From the NCBI GenBank assembly GCA_963828625.1, contig CAWHEX010000002.1, positions 620,001 to 684,000 on the forward strand: 64,000 nt of DNA, in the 5' to 3' direction. Of this stretch, positions 1 through 8,243 are shown piece after piece. Numbering within the stretch: position 1 is the first letter of the stretch; every line of letters starts with the position of its first letter. This DNA is from PALSA-894 sp963828625 (GTDB taxonomy: Bacteria; Pseudomonadota; Alphaproteobacteria; Rhizobiales; Xanthobacteraceae). The notes beneath the pieces were generated by a model. The model was not told the origin of the DNA, did no database searches, and worked only from the letters and a program-made list of their open reading frames with translations. The position numbers and the translations under genes were made by a program.

Positions 1-83
1 GCATTGGCGTGGAATTCAATTGGTCCAAGCTGCGCCATTTGCGATGTAGCAAGTCGCCAGAGTTCAGCGGCAGCCTGCCTCAT
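1..83 (-). CDS. Possible 5' end of an ORF running off the window
   Basis: An open frame starts at an ATG at 83 and runs off the left edge (about 27 codons, beginning MRQAAAELWRLATS). It lies 37 bp downstream of the dehalogenase-like gene on the same strand, so it could be the next operon gene. No clear ribosome binding site precedes the ATG and the fragment is too short to assign. Confidence 0.25.
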   Translation of the reverse strand, partial: MRQAAAELWRLATSQMAQLGPIEFHAN

Positions 84-119
84 TGAAGGCCGTCGATCTA
101 TGGCCACGTGCCCAGCGTC

Positions 120-2384
120 TCACTTGTATGGATTTGAAACAGCGATGTCCTGTTTGAGTTCAACGCTCAGCGGTGGAGTCGGGACGTAATGCAGGGGCGC
201 AGCACCACCTGTGGCAGTCCGCTCTCGAGCGCCGCTGGGGGTCTCGAGCAAACCGACTGCTGCCATCGCGGCTTTCCGTTCGACCGAAACGGCGCCAGAT
301 TCGTCGGGCGCCGGCATCATGTTGGCGTGGTAGACCGCCATCTTTTGTTGCCCCGGATCAACCTTTCGGGTTGGGTCGATTTCGCGCTCATTAGTGCCCT
401 TCGGCGCCACCGCGATGCCATTCACAAGCTCATGGTCTAGCCACCATTTCTTCGCGGGATTGCGCTTTCCGTTCTGCAGCCAATCATCGAGGTAGGTGGC
501 AATCGGTACCATCAGCGGCTTGAGCCACATGGCATTGACACCGAGCCAGCTCGCGACCCGCGTCATCACCGAGCCATCGGCATCGACAACCTTGTTGAGC
601 GGACATGTCTTCATGCAACGGCCACAGGCAGACCCCTTGGGATTGGTCACGCGGTACCGCGTGCAGCGCTCCACGTCCGGCTTCCAGATTTCGTAGCCGT
701 TGAACATGACCTTGTCGCCAAACGGAATTGCATCGCACGGACACTCACGCGCGCATTTCAGGCAGTTCCCGCAAAAGGTTTGAAGTCCAAAATCTATTGG
801 CTTGTCGACTTCCAGCGGAAGATCGGTTGTCAAGACAACGGATTTGAATCGTGGGCCGACAAAAGGATTGAGCACAAGTTCGCCAATCCGGCTCAATTCT
901 CCGAGCCCCGCCCAAAGAATCAACGGAATATGGAGAACATCACTATCGGCATTCGTCTGCGCCCGTGAGGCGTGCCCCTTGGCGCGCAGAAATTCACCCA
1001 TGACGCCGGCAATCTCGGCACCACGAAGGTATCCGCGCATCGACTGAGCGCCTGAAATCCAGTCATCGCCGCTTGCGCCTTCCATCGTGTCGTAGCCCTG
1101 GTCGATCAGCATGACGACAGCGTATCGATGGTATGGTTCGATCGGAGAGCCGTCTTCCTTATGCGAAAACCAGGCGTAGCGGGGAATCTCGCAGATGCCG
1201 GTTAGATCCGACCCGAGGAAATATGAAAGAGACTTGATGGCGCGCGCGTTTGCGGCTGGATCCTGCATGCCGTTGTCCGGAGCAGCGACATCTCCATCCT
1301 GGAACTTGACCATAGCCCGAATGAGTTGAAGCAACGCGAACGAGAGCGGCGTCTTGAACGCAAACCGAGTCCGCTCCTTCTTTGTCTTCTCTCCAAGATC
1401 GCCGTGCAAGGCGCGTTGAAAGAAGGCCGCACGCTTCGGGACCCGCGGCACCTCTTCATCGAGGATCAAGGTTGTCGGGCGATCAATCCGCTTTACTGTC
1501 TCCATGGGATAGGAGCTCAGGTGGGTCGGGCGTCGCGCCCGCCGATTGCGCTCCCGGCCGGACTGCGCCCCGTTTATCCCCCACCAATAGGAGAGGCCCT
1601 TCGCGCGCAGCGCATCCGAGCGAAGCGGCGTGTCCACAGCCAGTGCATAGTCCGTCGACACAACCGCAATCGCATAATTCTTCCCCAGAAACGGACTTTC
1701 GGCAGCGCCGCCCTGGCGTACCGCGAGGCCCGCAAGCACAGCGAGCCGCTCCACATCGAGTAGCTCGTTACCGGATAATTGCGCGCGTGCACCAAACCCC
1801 ATGTGCCGAATGTATTCGGCAAGACAACAAGCAATCTCACACGCCCGCAGGTGGGCGGCAGGCTCCATCGCGGCTCGGGTCCATTCGTGTGCAAGGTTGT
1901 CCGGCTCGGGCAGGCGCGGATGCTCCACCATGATGACAATGGCAAAAGCGTGCTGCGGTCGCTCGATACGGTTGACCCAAGCAGTGTCAGGAATGCGACA
2001 GATCCCCACGCAACTGGCATCCATGAAATACGCGGCGCCTTTGATGTCAACGGAACGTCGTTCCAAGTTGTCTGGTACCGGAGCCTTGGCACTGGCAGGC
2101 GTTCCCTCAGCGAATGTCGAGAATAACTGCCGATAGTGATCGATCGCGCGCGTCAGTAAGCCCTGAGGCTCTGGGCTTGTGCTCCGGATTGCCAAGACCG
2201 CCGGGCGATTCGCCTCGACGGCGACGACACTTTCATCGCCGGGCAGCGTCTCAAGCGGAAACGGACCGAGATGGAACGGTCGATCCTTGGACCGTGGATA
2301 CAAAAGCATTTGGGCGCCCGGTGGAGTAACGGGGTTAAGAATGCGCGATGATAGATCAACTAGATGTGCATTGCGCAACGCCAT
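120..2384 (-). CDS. Reductive dehalogenase-like protein, cytoplasmic tandem-module type
   Basis: A 754-residue protein with the two iron-sulfur motifs of corrinoid reductive dehalogenases: C-x2-C-x2-C-x3-CP (CGNCLKCARECP, near residue 537) and C-x12-C-x2-C-x3-CP (ending CGRCMKTCP, near 590). The region before the clusters is duplicated: about residues 110-280 (GICRIPDTAW) align by eye with 385-560 (GICEIPRYAW). Such a pseudo-twofold arrangement is known in the aerobic, cytoplasmic NpRdhA/BhbA type. No Tat signal is seen, and the C-terminal flavin/ferredoxin reductase domain of that type is absent, so a separate electron donor would be needed. Loss of halide from an aromatic substrate is inferred from family only. 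A second in-frame ATG at 2309 (MLLYPRSKDRPF) may be the true start, since the first ATG has no ribosome binding site and abuts a palindrome. The frame is intact throughout. Confidence 0.85.
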   Translation of the reverse strand: MALRNAHLVDLSSRILNPVTPPGAQMLLYPRSKDRPFHLGPFPLETLPGDESVVAVEANRPAVLAIRSTSPEPQGLLTRAIDHYRQLFSTFAEGTPASAKAPVPDNLERRSVDIKGAAYFMDASCVGICRIPDTAWVNRIERPQHAFAIVIMVEHPRLPEPDNLAHEWTRAAMEPAAHLRACEIACCLAEYIRHMGFGARAQLSGNELLDVERLAVLAGLAVRQGGAAESPFLGKNYAIAVVSTDYALAVDTPLRSDALRAKGLSYWWGINGAQSGRERNRRARRPTHLSSYPMETVKRIDRPTTLILDEEVPRVPKRAAFFQRALHGDLGEKTKKERTRFAFKTPLSFALLQLIRAMVKFQDGDVAAPDNGMQDPAANARAIKSLSYFLGSDLTGICEIPRYAWFSHKEDGSPIEPYHRYAVVMLIDQGYDTMEGASGDDWISGAQSMRGYLRGAEIAGVMGEFLRAKGHASRAQTNADSDVLHIPLILWAGLGELSRIGELVLNPFVGPRFKSVVLTTDLPLEVDKPIDFGLQTFCGNCLKCARECPCDAIPFGDKVMFNGYEIWKPDVERCTRYRVTNPKGSACGRCMKTCPLNKVVDADGSVMTRVASWLGVNAMWLKPLMVPIATYLDDWLQNGKRNPAKKWWLDHELVNGIAVAPKGTNEREIDPTRKVDPGQQKMAVYHANMMPAPDESGAVSVERKAAMAAVGLLETPSGARERTATGGAAPLHYVPTPPLSVELKQDIAVSNPYK

Positions 2385-2387
2385 TGT

Positions 2388-2401
2388 GGACCGTACAGTC
2401 C
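2388..2401. promoter_or_regulatory. Candidate TetR operator between divergent genes
   Basis: The sequence GGACCGTACAGTCC is a near-perfect 14-bp palindrome (one mismatched pair) in the gap between the dehalogenase-like gene and the tetR gene. Its position suggests autoregulation and control of the divergent gene. This is inferred from symmetry and location only. Confidence 0.42.
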
Positions 2402-2433
2402 GGAATACAAGAGGTGGAGGTCAGCGAGTCTGG

Positions 2434-3138
2434 ATGGCGCGCCCGCGTGAATTTGATGCTGACGTTGCGCTGGACCGCGCGATGGAGGCCTTTTGGAGCC
2501 AAGGATATGAGGCTACTTCGCTCGACGAACTTTGCGCTGTCACAGGGCTGAGCCGGTCGAGCTTCTACGCGACCTTTCGTAGCAAGCGAGAGATTCTGCT
2601 GAAGGCGATCGACCGCTATGTCGATTTGCGTACACCGCGTCTTGCAGAGGCGCTCGCTAAGCCGCTGCCGGTCCGCGCGGCCTTTGCGGGGTTACTGGCA
2701 GACTTCATCGACCAGATCGTATCGGGCGCCGGCCGCAAAGGCTGCTTCCTTGGTAATTGCGCCGCTGAACTACCGCGCAATGACCGTGCCGCGCACGCGC
2801 GTGTGCGCCGTGGCCTTGAGCAAAACGAAGCGACTTTCCGGGCCGCCTTGGTGCGAAGTCGGGATCGAGGCGAATTGCTATTGGATGCCGATGTCGATGC
2901 GCTTGCGCGATTTTTCGTGGCTGGGTTCCAGGGCTTGCGGTTGGTCGGGAAGTCAAACCCGCATCGTGCCGTGCTGGAGGATATCGCCGCCACGATGCTG
3001 AGATGTCTGGATGCGTCCGCGGTGCCCTCAATGAAACCAAAACGGAGAACGATCGATGACGACGAAGACGCGCCAGACGGCGCCGCCGCTCGAAGCCAAC
3101 CTGGTCGAAGGGGGAGCTTGGCGGTTGGCCGACGCTAA
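2434..3138 (+). CDS. TetR/AcrR family transcriptional regulator
   Basis: The N-terminus carries a TetR helix-turn-helix (about residues 8-55: DVALDRAMEAFWSQGY, then TGLSRSSFYATFRSKREI), followed by a divergent all-helical ligand domain. The ATG at 2434 is preceded by a good GAGGTGGAGG site. The frame is longer than usual for the family (234 residues). Its basic, disordered-looking last 28 codons overlap the start of the peroxiredoxin gene, so either the overlap is real or the native stop was lost. It is divergent from the dehalogenase-like gene and heads the redox operon, so it probably controls one or both. The ligand is unknown. Confidence 0.85.
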   Translation: MARPREFDADVALDRAMEAFWSQGYEATSLDELCAVTGLSRSSFYATFRSKREILLKAIDRYVDLRTPRLAEALAKPLPVRAAFAGLLADFIDQIVSGAGRKGCFLGNCAAELPRNDRAAHARVRRGLEQNEATFRAALVRSRDRGELLLDADVDALARFFVAGFQGLRLVGKSNPHRAVLEDIAATMLRCLDASAVPSMKPKRRTIDDDEDAPDGAAARSQPGRRGSLAVGRR

Positions 3139-3568
3139 GCCGGCGGCGTTCACGATGATCGTCGTGTATCGCGGTCTGCATTGCCCGATCTGCAAGAGCT
3201 ATCTCGGGGAGCTAGAAGCCAAGTTGCCCGAATTTGAGAAGCGCGGGGTCGAGGTCGTTGCACTGAGCACGGATAGCCGCGAGCGCGCCGCGCAGGCACA
3301 GTCCGAATGGGGTCTGAACAAACTCAAACTCGGGTACGGGTTGCCGATCGCCACTGCACGGGAATGGGACCTCTATATCTCCACGGCAATCCGGGATGGC
3401 GAGCCGCCGCAGTTTGCCGAGCCCGGCTTGTTCCTCGTCAAGCCCGATGGCTCACTGTTCTATGCCGCGCAGGCGAGCGCCCCATGGGGGCGTCCACCGC
3501 TGGACCAGATGCTGCGCGGCATCGATGTTGCGACCGAGCGAAAAATGCCGGCTCGCGGCGAAGCATGA
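3056..3568 (+). CDS. Peroxiredoxin-like (AhpC/TSA superfamily) protein
   Basis: A 170-residue thioredoxin-fold protein. It has a YRGLHCPICKSYL active-site region near residue 45, with a CxxC pair where typical peroxiredoxins have TxxC, and the family helix LGELEAKLPEFEKRGVEVV. It begins at an ATG with a GGAG-type site inside the end of tetR. Thiol-dependent reduction of peroxides or disulfides in the cytoplasm is expected from the fold, but the CPIC motif makes an oxidoreductase role equally possible. The AhpD-like gene follows directly, consistent with a peroxide or organic-hydroperoxide operon. The TetR overlap implies translational coupling. Confidence 0.84.
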   Translation: MTTKTRQTAPPLEANLVEGGAWRLADAKPAAFTMIVVYRGLHCPICKSYLGELEAKLPEFEKRGVEVVALSTDSRERAAQAQSEWGLNKLKLGYGLPIATAREWDLYISTAIRDGEPPQFAEPGLFLVKPDGSLFYAAQASAPWGRPPLDQMLRGIDVATERKMPARGEA

Positions 3569-3607
3569 AGTCGCGGCCCCGCCGCAACGACAAGCATTGA
3601 GGAACCG

Positions 3608-4225
3608 ATGGACCAAAGGACAATGCCGGCGCCGCGCCTGTCGCCACTCGCACCGGAGACGACGCCGGAGCTGCACGAACAGTTCGACGCGATGGCCAAG
3701 CGCATGGGCTTCATTCCCAACAGCGTGCTCATCATGCAACGCAGTCCCAAACTGGTGCGCGCCTTTGTCGCCATGGGCGCCGCGATCTGGGATCCGAGTG
3801 GTAGCGTCGATTTGAAGTTCAAACGACTGCTATCGCATGTCGCGAGCCGCTCGGCGGGATGTCAATATTGCATGGCACATACGGCGGACGGTGCGGCGCG
3901 CCTTGGCGTGGAGCAGGCGAAGATCGACGCCGTATGGAATTACCAAACGAGCACGCTCTATAGCGCCGCAGAACGCGCAGCACTGGATGTAGCGGTCGGT
4001 GCGGGATGCGTGCCCAATGCCGTCACCGACGAGATGTTCTTAGAACTGCGCAAGCACTGGAGCGAAGAGCAGATCGTCGAGATTGTCGGTGTCATCGCTA
4101 TGTTCGGCTTCCTCAACAGGTGGAACGACACCTTCGCCACGCCGCTCGAAGACGAGCCGCTGAAGTTCGGCGAAGAGCATCTGGCGGCGCAGGGATGGGA
4201 CGCAGGCAAACACATCAGGTCGTGA
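3608..4225 (+). CDS. Carboxymuconolactone decarboxylase / AhpD-like peroxidase
   Basis: A 205-residue all-helical protein with the AhpD signature CQYCMAHTADGA (CxxC followed by His, about residues 88-99) and a C-terminal helical segment NRWNDTFATPLEDEPL typical of uncharacterised CMD-family peroxidases. In this family the CxxC/His site serves thiol peroxidase or reductase chemistry. The start ATG has GAGGA about 6 nt upstream. It sits 39 bp after the peroxiredoxin-like gene, so the two probably act together. Confidence 0.85.
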   Translation: MDQRTMPAPRLSPLAPETTPELHEQFDAMAKRMGFIPNSVLIMQRSPKLVRAFVAMGAAIWDPSGSVDLKFKRLLSHVASRSAGCQYCMAHTADGAARLGVEQAKIDAVWNYQTSTLYSAAERAALDVAVGAGCVPNAVTDEMFLELRKHWSEEQIVEIVGVIAMFGFLNRWNDTFATPLEDEPLKFGEEHLAAQGWDAGKHIRS

Positions 4226-4326
4226 TTTGCAGAGGCCGACGCGTTCGTGATCGATGCTGTCCGTTTTGTGAACTCGACCGGTGCGCACGACTGCTATGAG
4301 ACCGTCCTTATATAGGGAAAACTACC

Positions 4327-4716
4327 ATGAACCGTCGTCATCTGCTCGGCGCCATCGCGCTGTCCGCAACTCTGTCGCTCGCGACGGCCGCCCTGGCAAT
4401 AGATCAGAAGTTCGACCAAAAGGCCTTTGACGCCGCACAGGCGGCCGGCAAGCCGATCCTGATCGAAGTCACGGCGCCGTGGTGCCCAACTTGCAAGGCC
4501 CAGGCTCCCATTCTGTCCAAGCTCAAAGGTGAAGCGCGCTTCAAGAACTTGGCGAGCTTCAACATCGACTTCGACTCGCAGAAGGACCTCCTTAAGAAAT
4601 TCAATGTGCAGAAGCAGAGCACATTGATCGTGTTCAAGGGCAAGCAGGAAACCGGCCGCTCGACCGGCGATACCAATGCCGGCTCGATCGAGCAGCTGCT
4701 TGGCAAATCCATCTAG
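4327..4716 (+). CDS. Exported thioredoxin-family protein
   Basis: A 129-residue protein with a Sec-type signal peptide (MNRRHLLGAIALSATL, likely cleavage after ALA near residue 24) and a thioredoxin fold with active site WCPTCK near residue 55. The C-terminal half keeps the family pattern (DFDSQKDLLKKFNVQ, then TLIVFKGKQE). Thiol-disulfide exchange in the periplasm is expected. The CcdA gene starts 6 bp downstream, and CcdA proteins carry reducing power across the membrane to such thioredoxins, so the two likely form one electron path. Confidence 0.88.
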   Translation: MNRRHLLGAIALSATLSLATAALAIDQKFDQKAFDAAQAAGKPILIEVTAPWCPTCKAQAPILSKLKGEARFKNLASFNIDFDSQKDLLKKFNVQKQSTLIVFKGKQETGRSTGDTNAGSIEQLLGKSI

Positions 4717-4722
4717 ACGCAC

Positions 4723-5439
4723 GTGAGCAGTGTCGGACTAGCGCTGATCGCGGGGCTCCTCTCGACGCTGTCGCCTTGCGTACTTCCTCTTATTCCGATC
4801 GTCGTGGGTGCGGCGATTGGTGAACATCGGTTCGGGCCAGTTGCGCTTGCGGCGGGGCTGGCGCTGTCATTCGTGGCGATCGGCCTTTTCATCGCGACAA
4901 TCGGTTTTGCGGCGGGGCTCGATCAGGACTTGTTCCGCAATGTCGCGGCTGTGCTGATGATCGTCATTGGCATCGCGCTGCTACTACCGCGTGTTCAAGA
5001 GCAGTTGGCCACCGCTGCGGGCCCCATCGGAAACTGGGCGCAAGAGCGCGCTGGAGGGCTCTCAACAGCTGGACTTTGGGGCCAATTCGGCGTGGGCGTC
5101 CTGCTGGGTGCAGTATGGAGTCCCTGCGTAGGGCCGACGCTTGGCGCGGCTTCGGTGCTGGCCGCGCGCTCCGAAAATCTTCTGGCTGTCGCGCTCACGA
5201 TGGTAGCGTTCGGATTGGGAGCTGCTATCCCTCTGCTTGTCATCGGAACGATGTCCCGCGAGGCGCTCTTGCGTTGGCGCGACCGGATGCTTTCTGCCGG
5301 CCGCGGTGGCAAGGCAATCATGGGTACGCTACTGATCGCCGTCGGTCTAATGATCCTGTCTGGCTTCGACAAGCGCATCGAAGCTGTACTCGTTGATGCC
5401 TCACCCGCATGGCTCACTGAACTCACAACGCGGTTCTGA
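4723..5439 (+). CDS. CcdA/DsbD-type transmembrane thiol-electron carrier
   Basis: A 238-residue membrane protein with about six transmembrane segments and the two CcdA motifs LSTLSPCVLPLIPI (near residue 18) and GAVWSPCVGPTLGAA (near residue 130). Their cysteines relay electrons from cytoplasmic thioredoxin to the periplasm. Translation starts at GTG (4723), 6 bp after the exported thioredoxin stop. The family serves cytochrome c maturation or periplasmic disulfide reduction. Here the operon context (thioredoxin, AhpD-like, peroxiredoxin-like) favours peroxide or thiol repair. Confidence 0.9.
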   Translation: MSSVGLALIAGLLSTLSPCVLPLIPIVVGAAIGEHRFGPVALAAGLALSFVAIGLFIATIGFAAGLDQDLFRNVAAVLMIVIGIALLLPRVQEQLATAAGPIGNWAQERAGGLSTAGLWGQFGVGVLLGAVWSPCVGPTLGAASVLAARSENLLAVALTMVAFGLGAAIPLLVIGTMSREALLRWRDRMLSAGRGGKAIMGTLLIAVGLMILSGFDKRIEAVLVDASPAWLTELTTRF

Positions 5440-5443
5440 GGCA

Positions 5444-6409
5444 ATGCGATTGCGGACTTTAGCGATTGCTTCGTGTCTCGCTCTCACAGGCCCTGCGGCG
5501 GCCGAATGGCGAGCCGATGTCATTCCAACACCTGGCCCAGTCTCCGCTATCGAGGTCGACGGGACGGAGGTCCGCGTCGCAGTCGGGTCGTATTGGTATC
5601 GAATTTCGGCGGATGCTAGGAGCTTGGTGCGTGCAGACGCACCCAATCGACCTGCCGTACCCGCTGATGCCCTTTCTGACGGGCGCGTCGCAGCCGGCCG
5701 CACCACAATTGCGCGCTCCTGGCTCTCCGCCCCGACCACGCGCTATCGCCACGGTGTCCTGGGTGATTCGATTGAAGCCGGTGGATTAGCAATCCAGCGT
5801 CACGATGGCCGGCAAGGCGTCATTACGCTGGGTACCGACGCGGTCTTCGAGGACCTCTGGCCGCGTATCGCACTACTCGACGGTCTCGAGCGGATAGTTG
5901 TCGTCAAGTCGTATCTTGATCGAGGCTCGGCGATCGCCGTCATCGATCCCGGTTCGATGTCAATCATCGCGGAAACGCCTCCGGTCGGTCGTCCTCATGC
6001 TTGGCTAAGCCCTGCCGGCATTGCCGATTACGACGGGAATGGCACGATCGATATCGCCTTCGTGCGCCAGCCTCACGTGCTGGGTCGCCTGGAGCTGTGG
6101 TCGTGGCAGAACGGTCAACTTCGCAAGATGGCCGAGGTCCCAGACGTTTCCAATCACTTCATCGGTTCGCGCGCATTAGGGATGAGTTGGACAGCTGATT
6201 TTGACGGCGACGGCTATCCCGATCTTGCGGTGCCAAGTCTTGATCGAAAGACGCTGCGGGTCATCGCCTTCAAACCGCACGTGCGAGATATCGCTCGCGT
6301 GCCGCTTCCCGCTCGCGTGGCGACAAATTTTGGCTCGACGACACACAAGGGGCGGATCGCGCTTATTGCCGGCTTGGAAGATGGCAAACTTGTGCTGGTC
6401 CACGACTAG
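5444..6409 (+). CDS. Secreted FG-GAP/VCBS-repeat protein
   Basis: A 321-residue protein with a signal peptide (MRLRTLAIASCLALTGPAAA, cleavage likely before EWRADV). It carries repeated calcium-type loops as in FG-GAP/VCBS beta-propellers: DYDGNGTIDIAFV near residue 200 and DFDGDGYPDLAVP near 255. The start at 5444 lies 4 bp after the ccdA stop, so it is probably translated by coupling. An extracytoplasmic scaffold or binding role is likely. Its conserved-looking link to thioredoxin and CcdA suggests it may be a client of, or partner to, the periplasmic thiol system, but that is inference. Confidence 0.7.
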   Translation: MRLRTLAIASCLALTGPAAAEWRADVIPTPGPVSAIEVDGTEVRVAVGSYWYRISADARSLVRADAPNRPAVPADALSDGRVAAGRTTIARSWLSAPTTRYRHGVLGDSIEAGGLAIQRHDGRQGVITLGTDAVFEDLWPRIALLDGLERIVVVKSYLDRGSAIAVIDPGSMSIIAETPPVGRPHAWLSPAGIADYDGNGTIDIAFVRQPHVLGRLELWSWQNGQLRKMAEVPDVSNHFIGSRALGMSWTADFDGDGYPDLAVPSLDRKTLRVIAFKPHVRDIARVPLPARVATNFGSTTHKGRIALIAGLEDGKLVLVHD

Positions 6410-6421
6410 GTGCCGCACCAG

Positions 6422-6546
6422 AGGTTCGACGCCGGTCGCACTCGCCTAGCAACTCCTTCGGCGCGAACGCCGAAACGAATTCGCCGGTGTTTTCAATCCA
6501 GCGGTTGAACCCCAGTCGCACTCGCCCGAGCAATATTATTGCTATA
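6422..6546. repeat. Dispersed two-part repeat, copy A
   Basis: Two related units (GGTCGCACTCGCCTAGC near 6434 and CCCAGTCGCACTCGCCCGAG near 6512, the latter followed by AATATTATTGC) match the repeats at 13.46 kb and 33.88 kb. The second unit runs into a truncated kinase remnant, so the copy is interrupted or rearranged. It loosely resembles tRNA T-arm sequence but does not fold as one by eye. Confidence 0.6.
6457..6474. terminator. Stem-loop after the FG-GAP gene
   Basis: TTCGGCG-CGAA-CGCCGAA forms a perfect 7-bp stem with a four-base loop, 48 bp downstream of the FG-GAP stop codon. There is no T-run, so it is a terminator-like or transcript-end hairpin at the end of the redox operon. Confidence 0.45.
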
Positions 6547-7056
6547 GGGTTGTCCATGGTTCACGGCCGGGCGTCGCAACTCAATGGCTCCATGACGATC
6601 GCCAGGCGGCCGGGCTACGGTACAACGGTCGAGTTGTGGTTGCCCGTGAGCATCGAGCCGGCGGAACCGGTCGGTAGGGCTGCGAACGACACCACCCACG
6701 CGCCGCGCGCGGGCGTCGCTCTGCTAGTCGACGATGAGAAAATCGTCCGCGCCAGCACGGCCGACATGCTCGTCGAACTCGGATATCAAGTCATCGAAGC
6801 GGCCTCCGCTACAGAGGCTCTGGCCTTGGTCGAAAGCGGTACTCACTTCGATCTGTTGCTTACGGACCACCTGATGCCAAGTATGACGGGAACGGACCTA
6901 GCTCGCAAGATCCGGGAGCGCTGGCCTTGACATCCCGTCCTAGTTATTTCCGGTTTCGCGGAAGCAGAAGGGATCGCGCCAGATCTTCTGCGCCTCACTA
7001 AGCCCGATCGGCACGCCGATCTGGCACACGCAATTGCAGAATTTAAAACCGGTTAA
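6487..7056 (+). pseudogene. Remnant of a hybrid histidine kinase (HATPase tail plus receiver)
   Basis: From about 6547 the frame encodes the last part of a kinase ATPase domain (GLSMVHG, then GYGTTVELWLP) followed by a receiver domain (VDDEKIVRASTADML, phospho-Asp in LLLTDHLMPSMTG). A TGA at 6928-6930 interrupts the receiver. The same frame then continues with the canonical rest, HPVLVISGFAEAEGIAPDLL and LTKP, to a TAA at 7054-7056. The sensor, HisKA and most of the ATPase domain are missing. A 5' deletion plus an internal stop marks real decay rather than a single base error. Confidence 0.85.
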
Positions 7057-7152
7057 ATATTTTACCATAACATGCGCTGCAGCAGCTGCTCGCGCACGAG
7101 CGCGGCGGCAATGCGAACTATTCCCCATCCCTACGGCCGCAACAATGTCGGC

Positions 7153-8204
7153 TCACGTTCGTGGACTAGCGCCGCGCTCATGCCATGCTGATTTCTCATC
7201 TATCGACTGATCAGCGGAAACATTGGTCAGGCATAGAGCGGCAATCAGCGGCAGATGGTCTGACTGGAAGCGCGGGAGAACACGCATCTCCTTCACGGTG
7301 AAATGACTCGTGTGAAAGATGTAATCCAGGGGATAGCGCAAGCCCGGCATGCCCGCAGGATATGTATTAAAGAAGCCGCGCCCTCGCCGCGGATCGCGCA
7401 GGTTCCCAGCGGCCTTGAAATTTGAAGTGGTCCTGGACCATGCCACATCGTTGAGATCCCCCACGACAACGGCTGGACGATGGGAGCGTCTGATCTCGTG
7501 GCCAACAACGATCAACTCTAAATCACGCTCCGCAGAACTCTGTTGTGGCGCGGGCGGCTGTGGATGCATTCCGTAAAGATCGATGACGGCGCCTGAAGGC
7601 AGCAGGATGCCGGTTTTTATCGAGGGAATTGCTTCGTCGACAACGAAACGGACGATTGGATCGATAAGCTCGAAGCGAGAAAAGAGTGCCATCCCATATC
7701 CGTTCGACAGAGGATAGCTCAGGTGATGCGGATAGCGCGCCCGCAGAGCGTCAGCCAGTTGGGCGCACCACCACTCGTCCGTTTCTACGGTCAAGATCAC
7801 ATCCGGGGCAGCTTCCGTGATGATGGAGAGCAATCCCCCGGAGTCGCGGCAAGGTTGATAGACATTGGTGGTCAGAAAACTGATGCAGGTTGGTGTGACG
7901 GCTCCTGATCCAGCGTTAGGCACTTCGACAGGGGCGCCTCGGACGTAACGCCAAACCCAGGACAGCTGCCAAGTAGCCGAGAGCACGACAGACACCAGAA
8001 GAGCGGATTCGAGCCCTCTAGGTGGCCAAATCACGCCGCAAGTAAGATACTGAAGCCCGTCGCCAGCACGGCAATCTGGAAACGCGGAAAGTCCAGAACT
8101 CTGACCCACCACCGTGTTGTGCGCCAAAGTGGTAGAAGCGTGGCAACAACCAGCACGATCGCCGCTACGTACAAGACAAGATAAAAACTGTTCGCTAGCA
8201 CCAT
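7153..8204 (-). CDS. Endonuclease/exonuclease/phosphatase (EEP) family membrane protein, frameshifted
   Basis: The family fold is shown by VVVGDLNDVAWS (metal-binding GDxN), a YPLDYIFHT segment and the C-terminal SDHLP. The natural N-terminus lies in another frame: it starts at an ATG at 8204 with two predicted transmembrane helices (FYLVLYVAAIVLVVATLLPL and IAVLATGFSIL). It joins the main frame at about 8036, where restoring one base to a GCGGCG run reads LLAAVIWPPRGLE. The complete product would be about 350 residues, as usual for membrane-anchored EEP proteins of the YafD type. The substrate is unknown. The single indel may be a sequence error. Confidence 0.82.
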
Positions 8205-8243
8205 CCGCCCTTCGTTGGCCCGGTCGTTCGTACCGGCACTATT

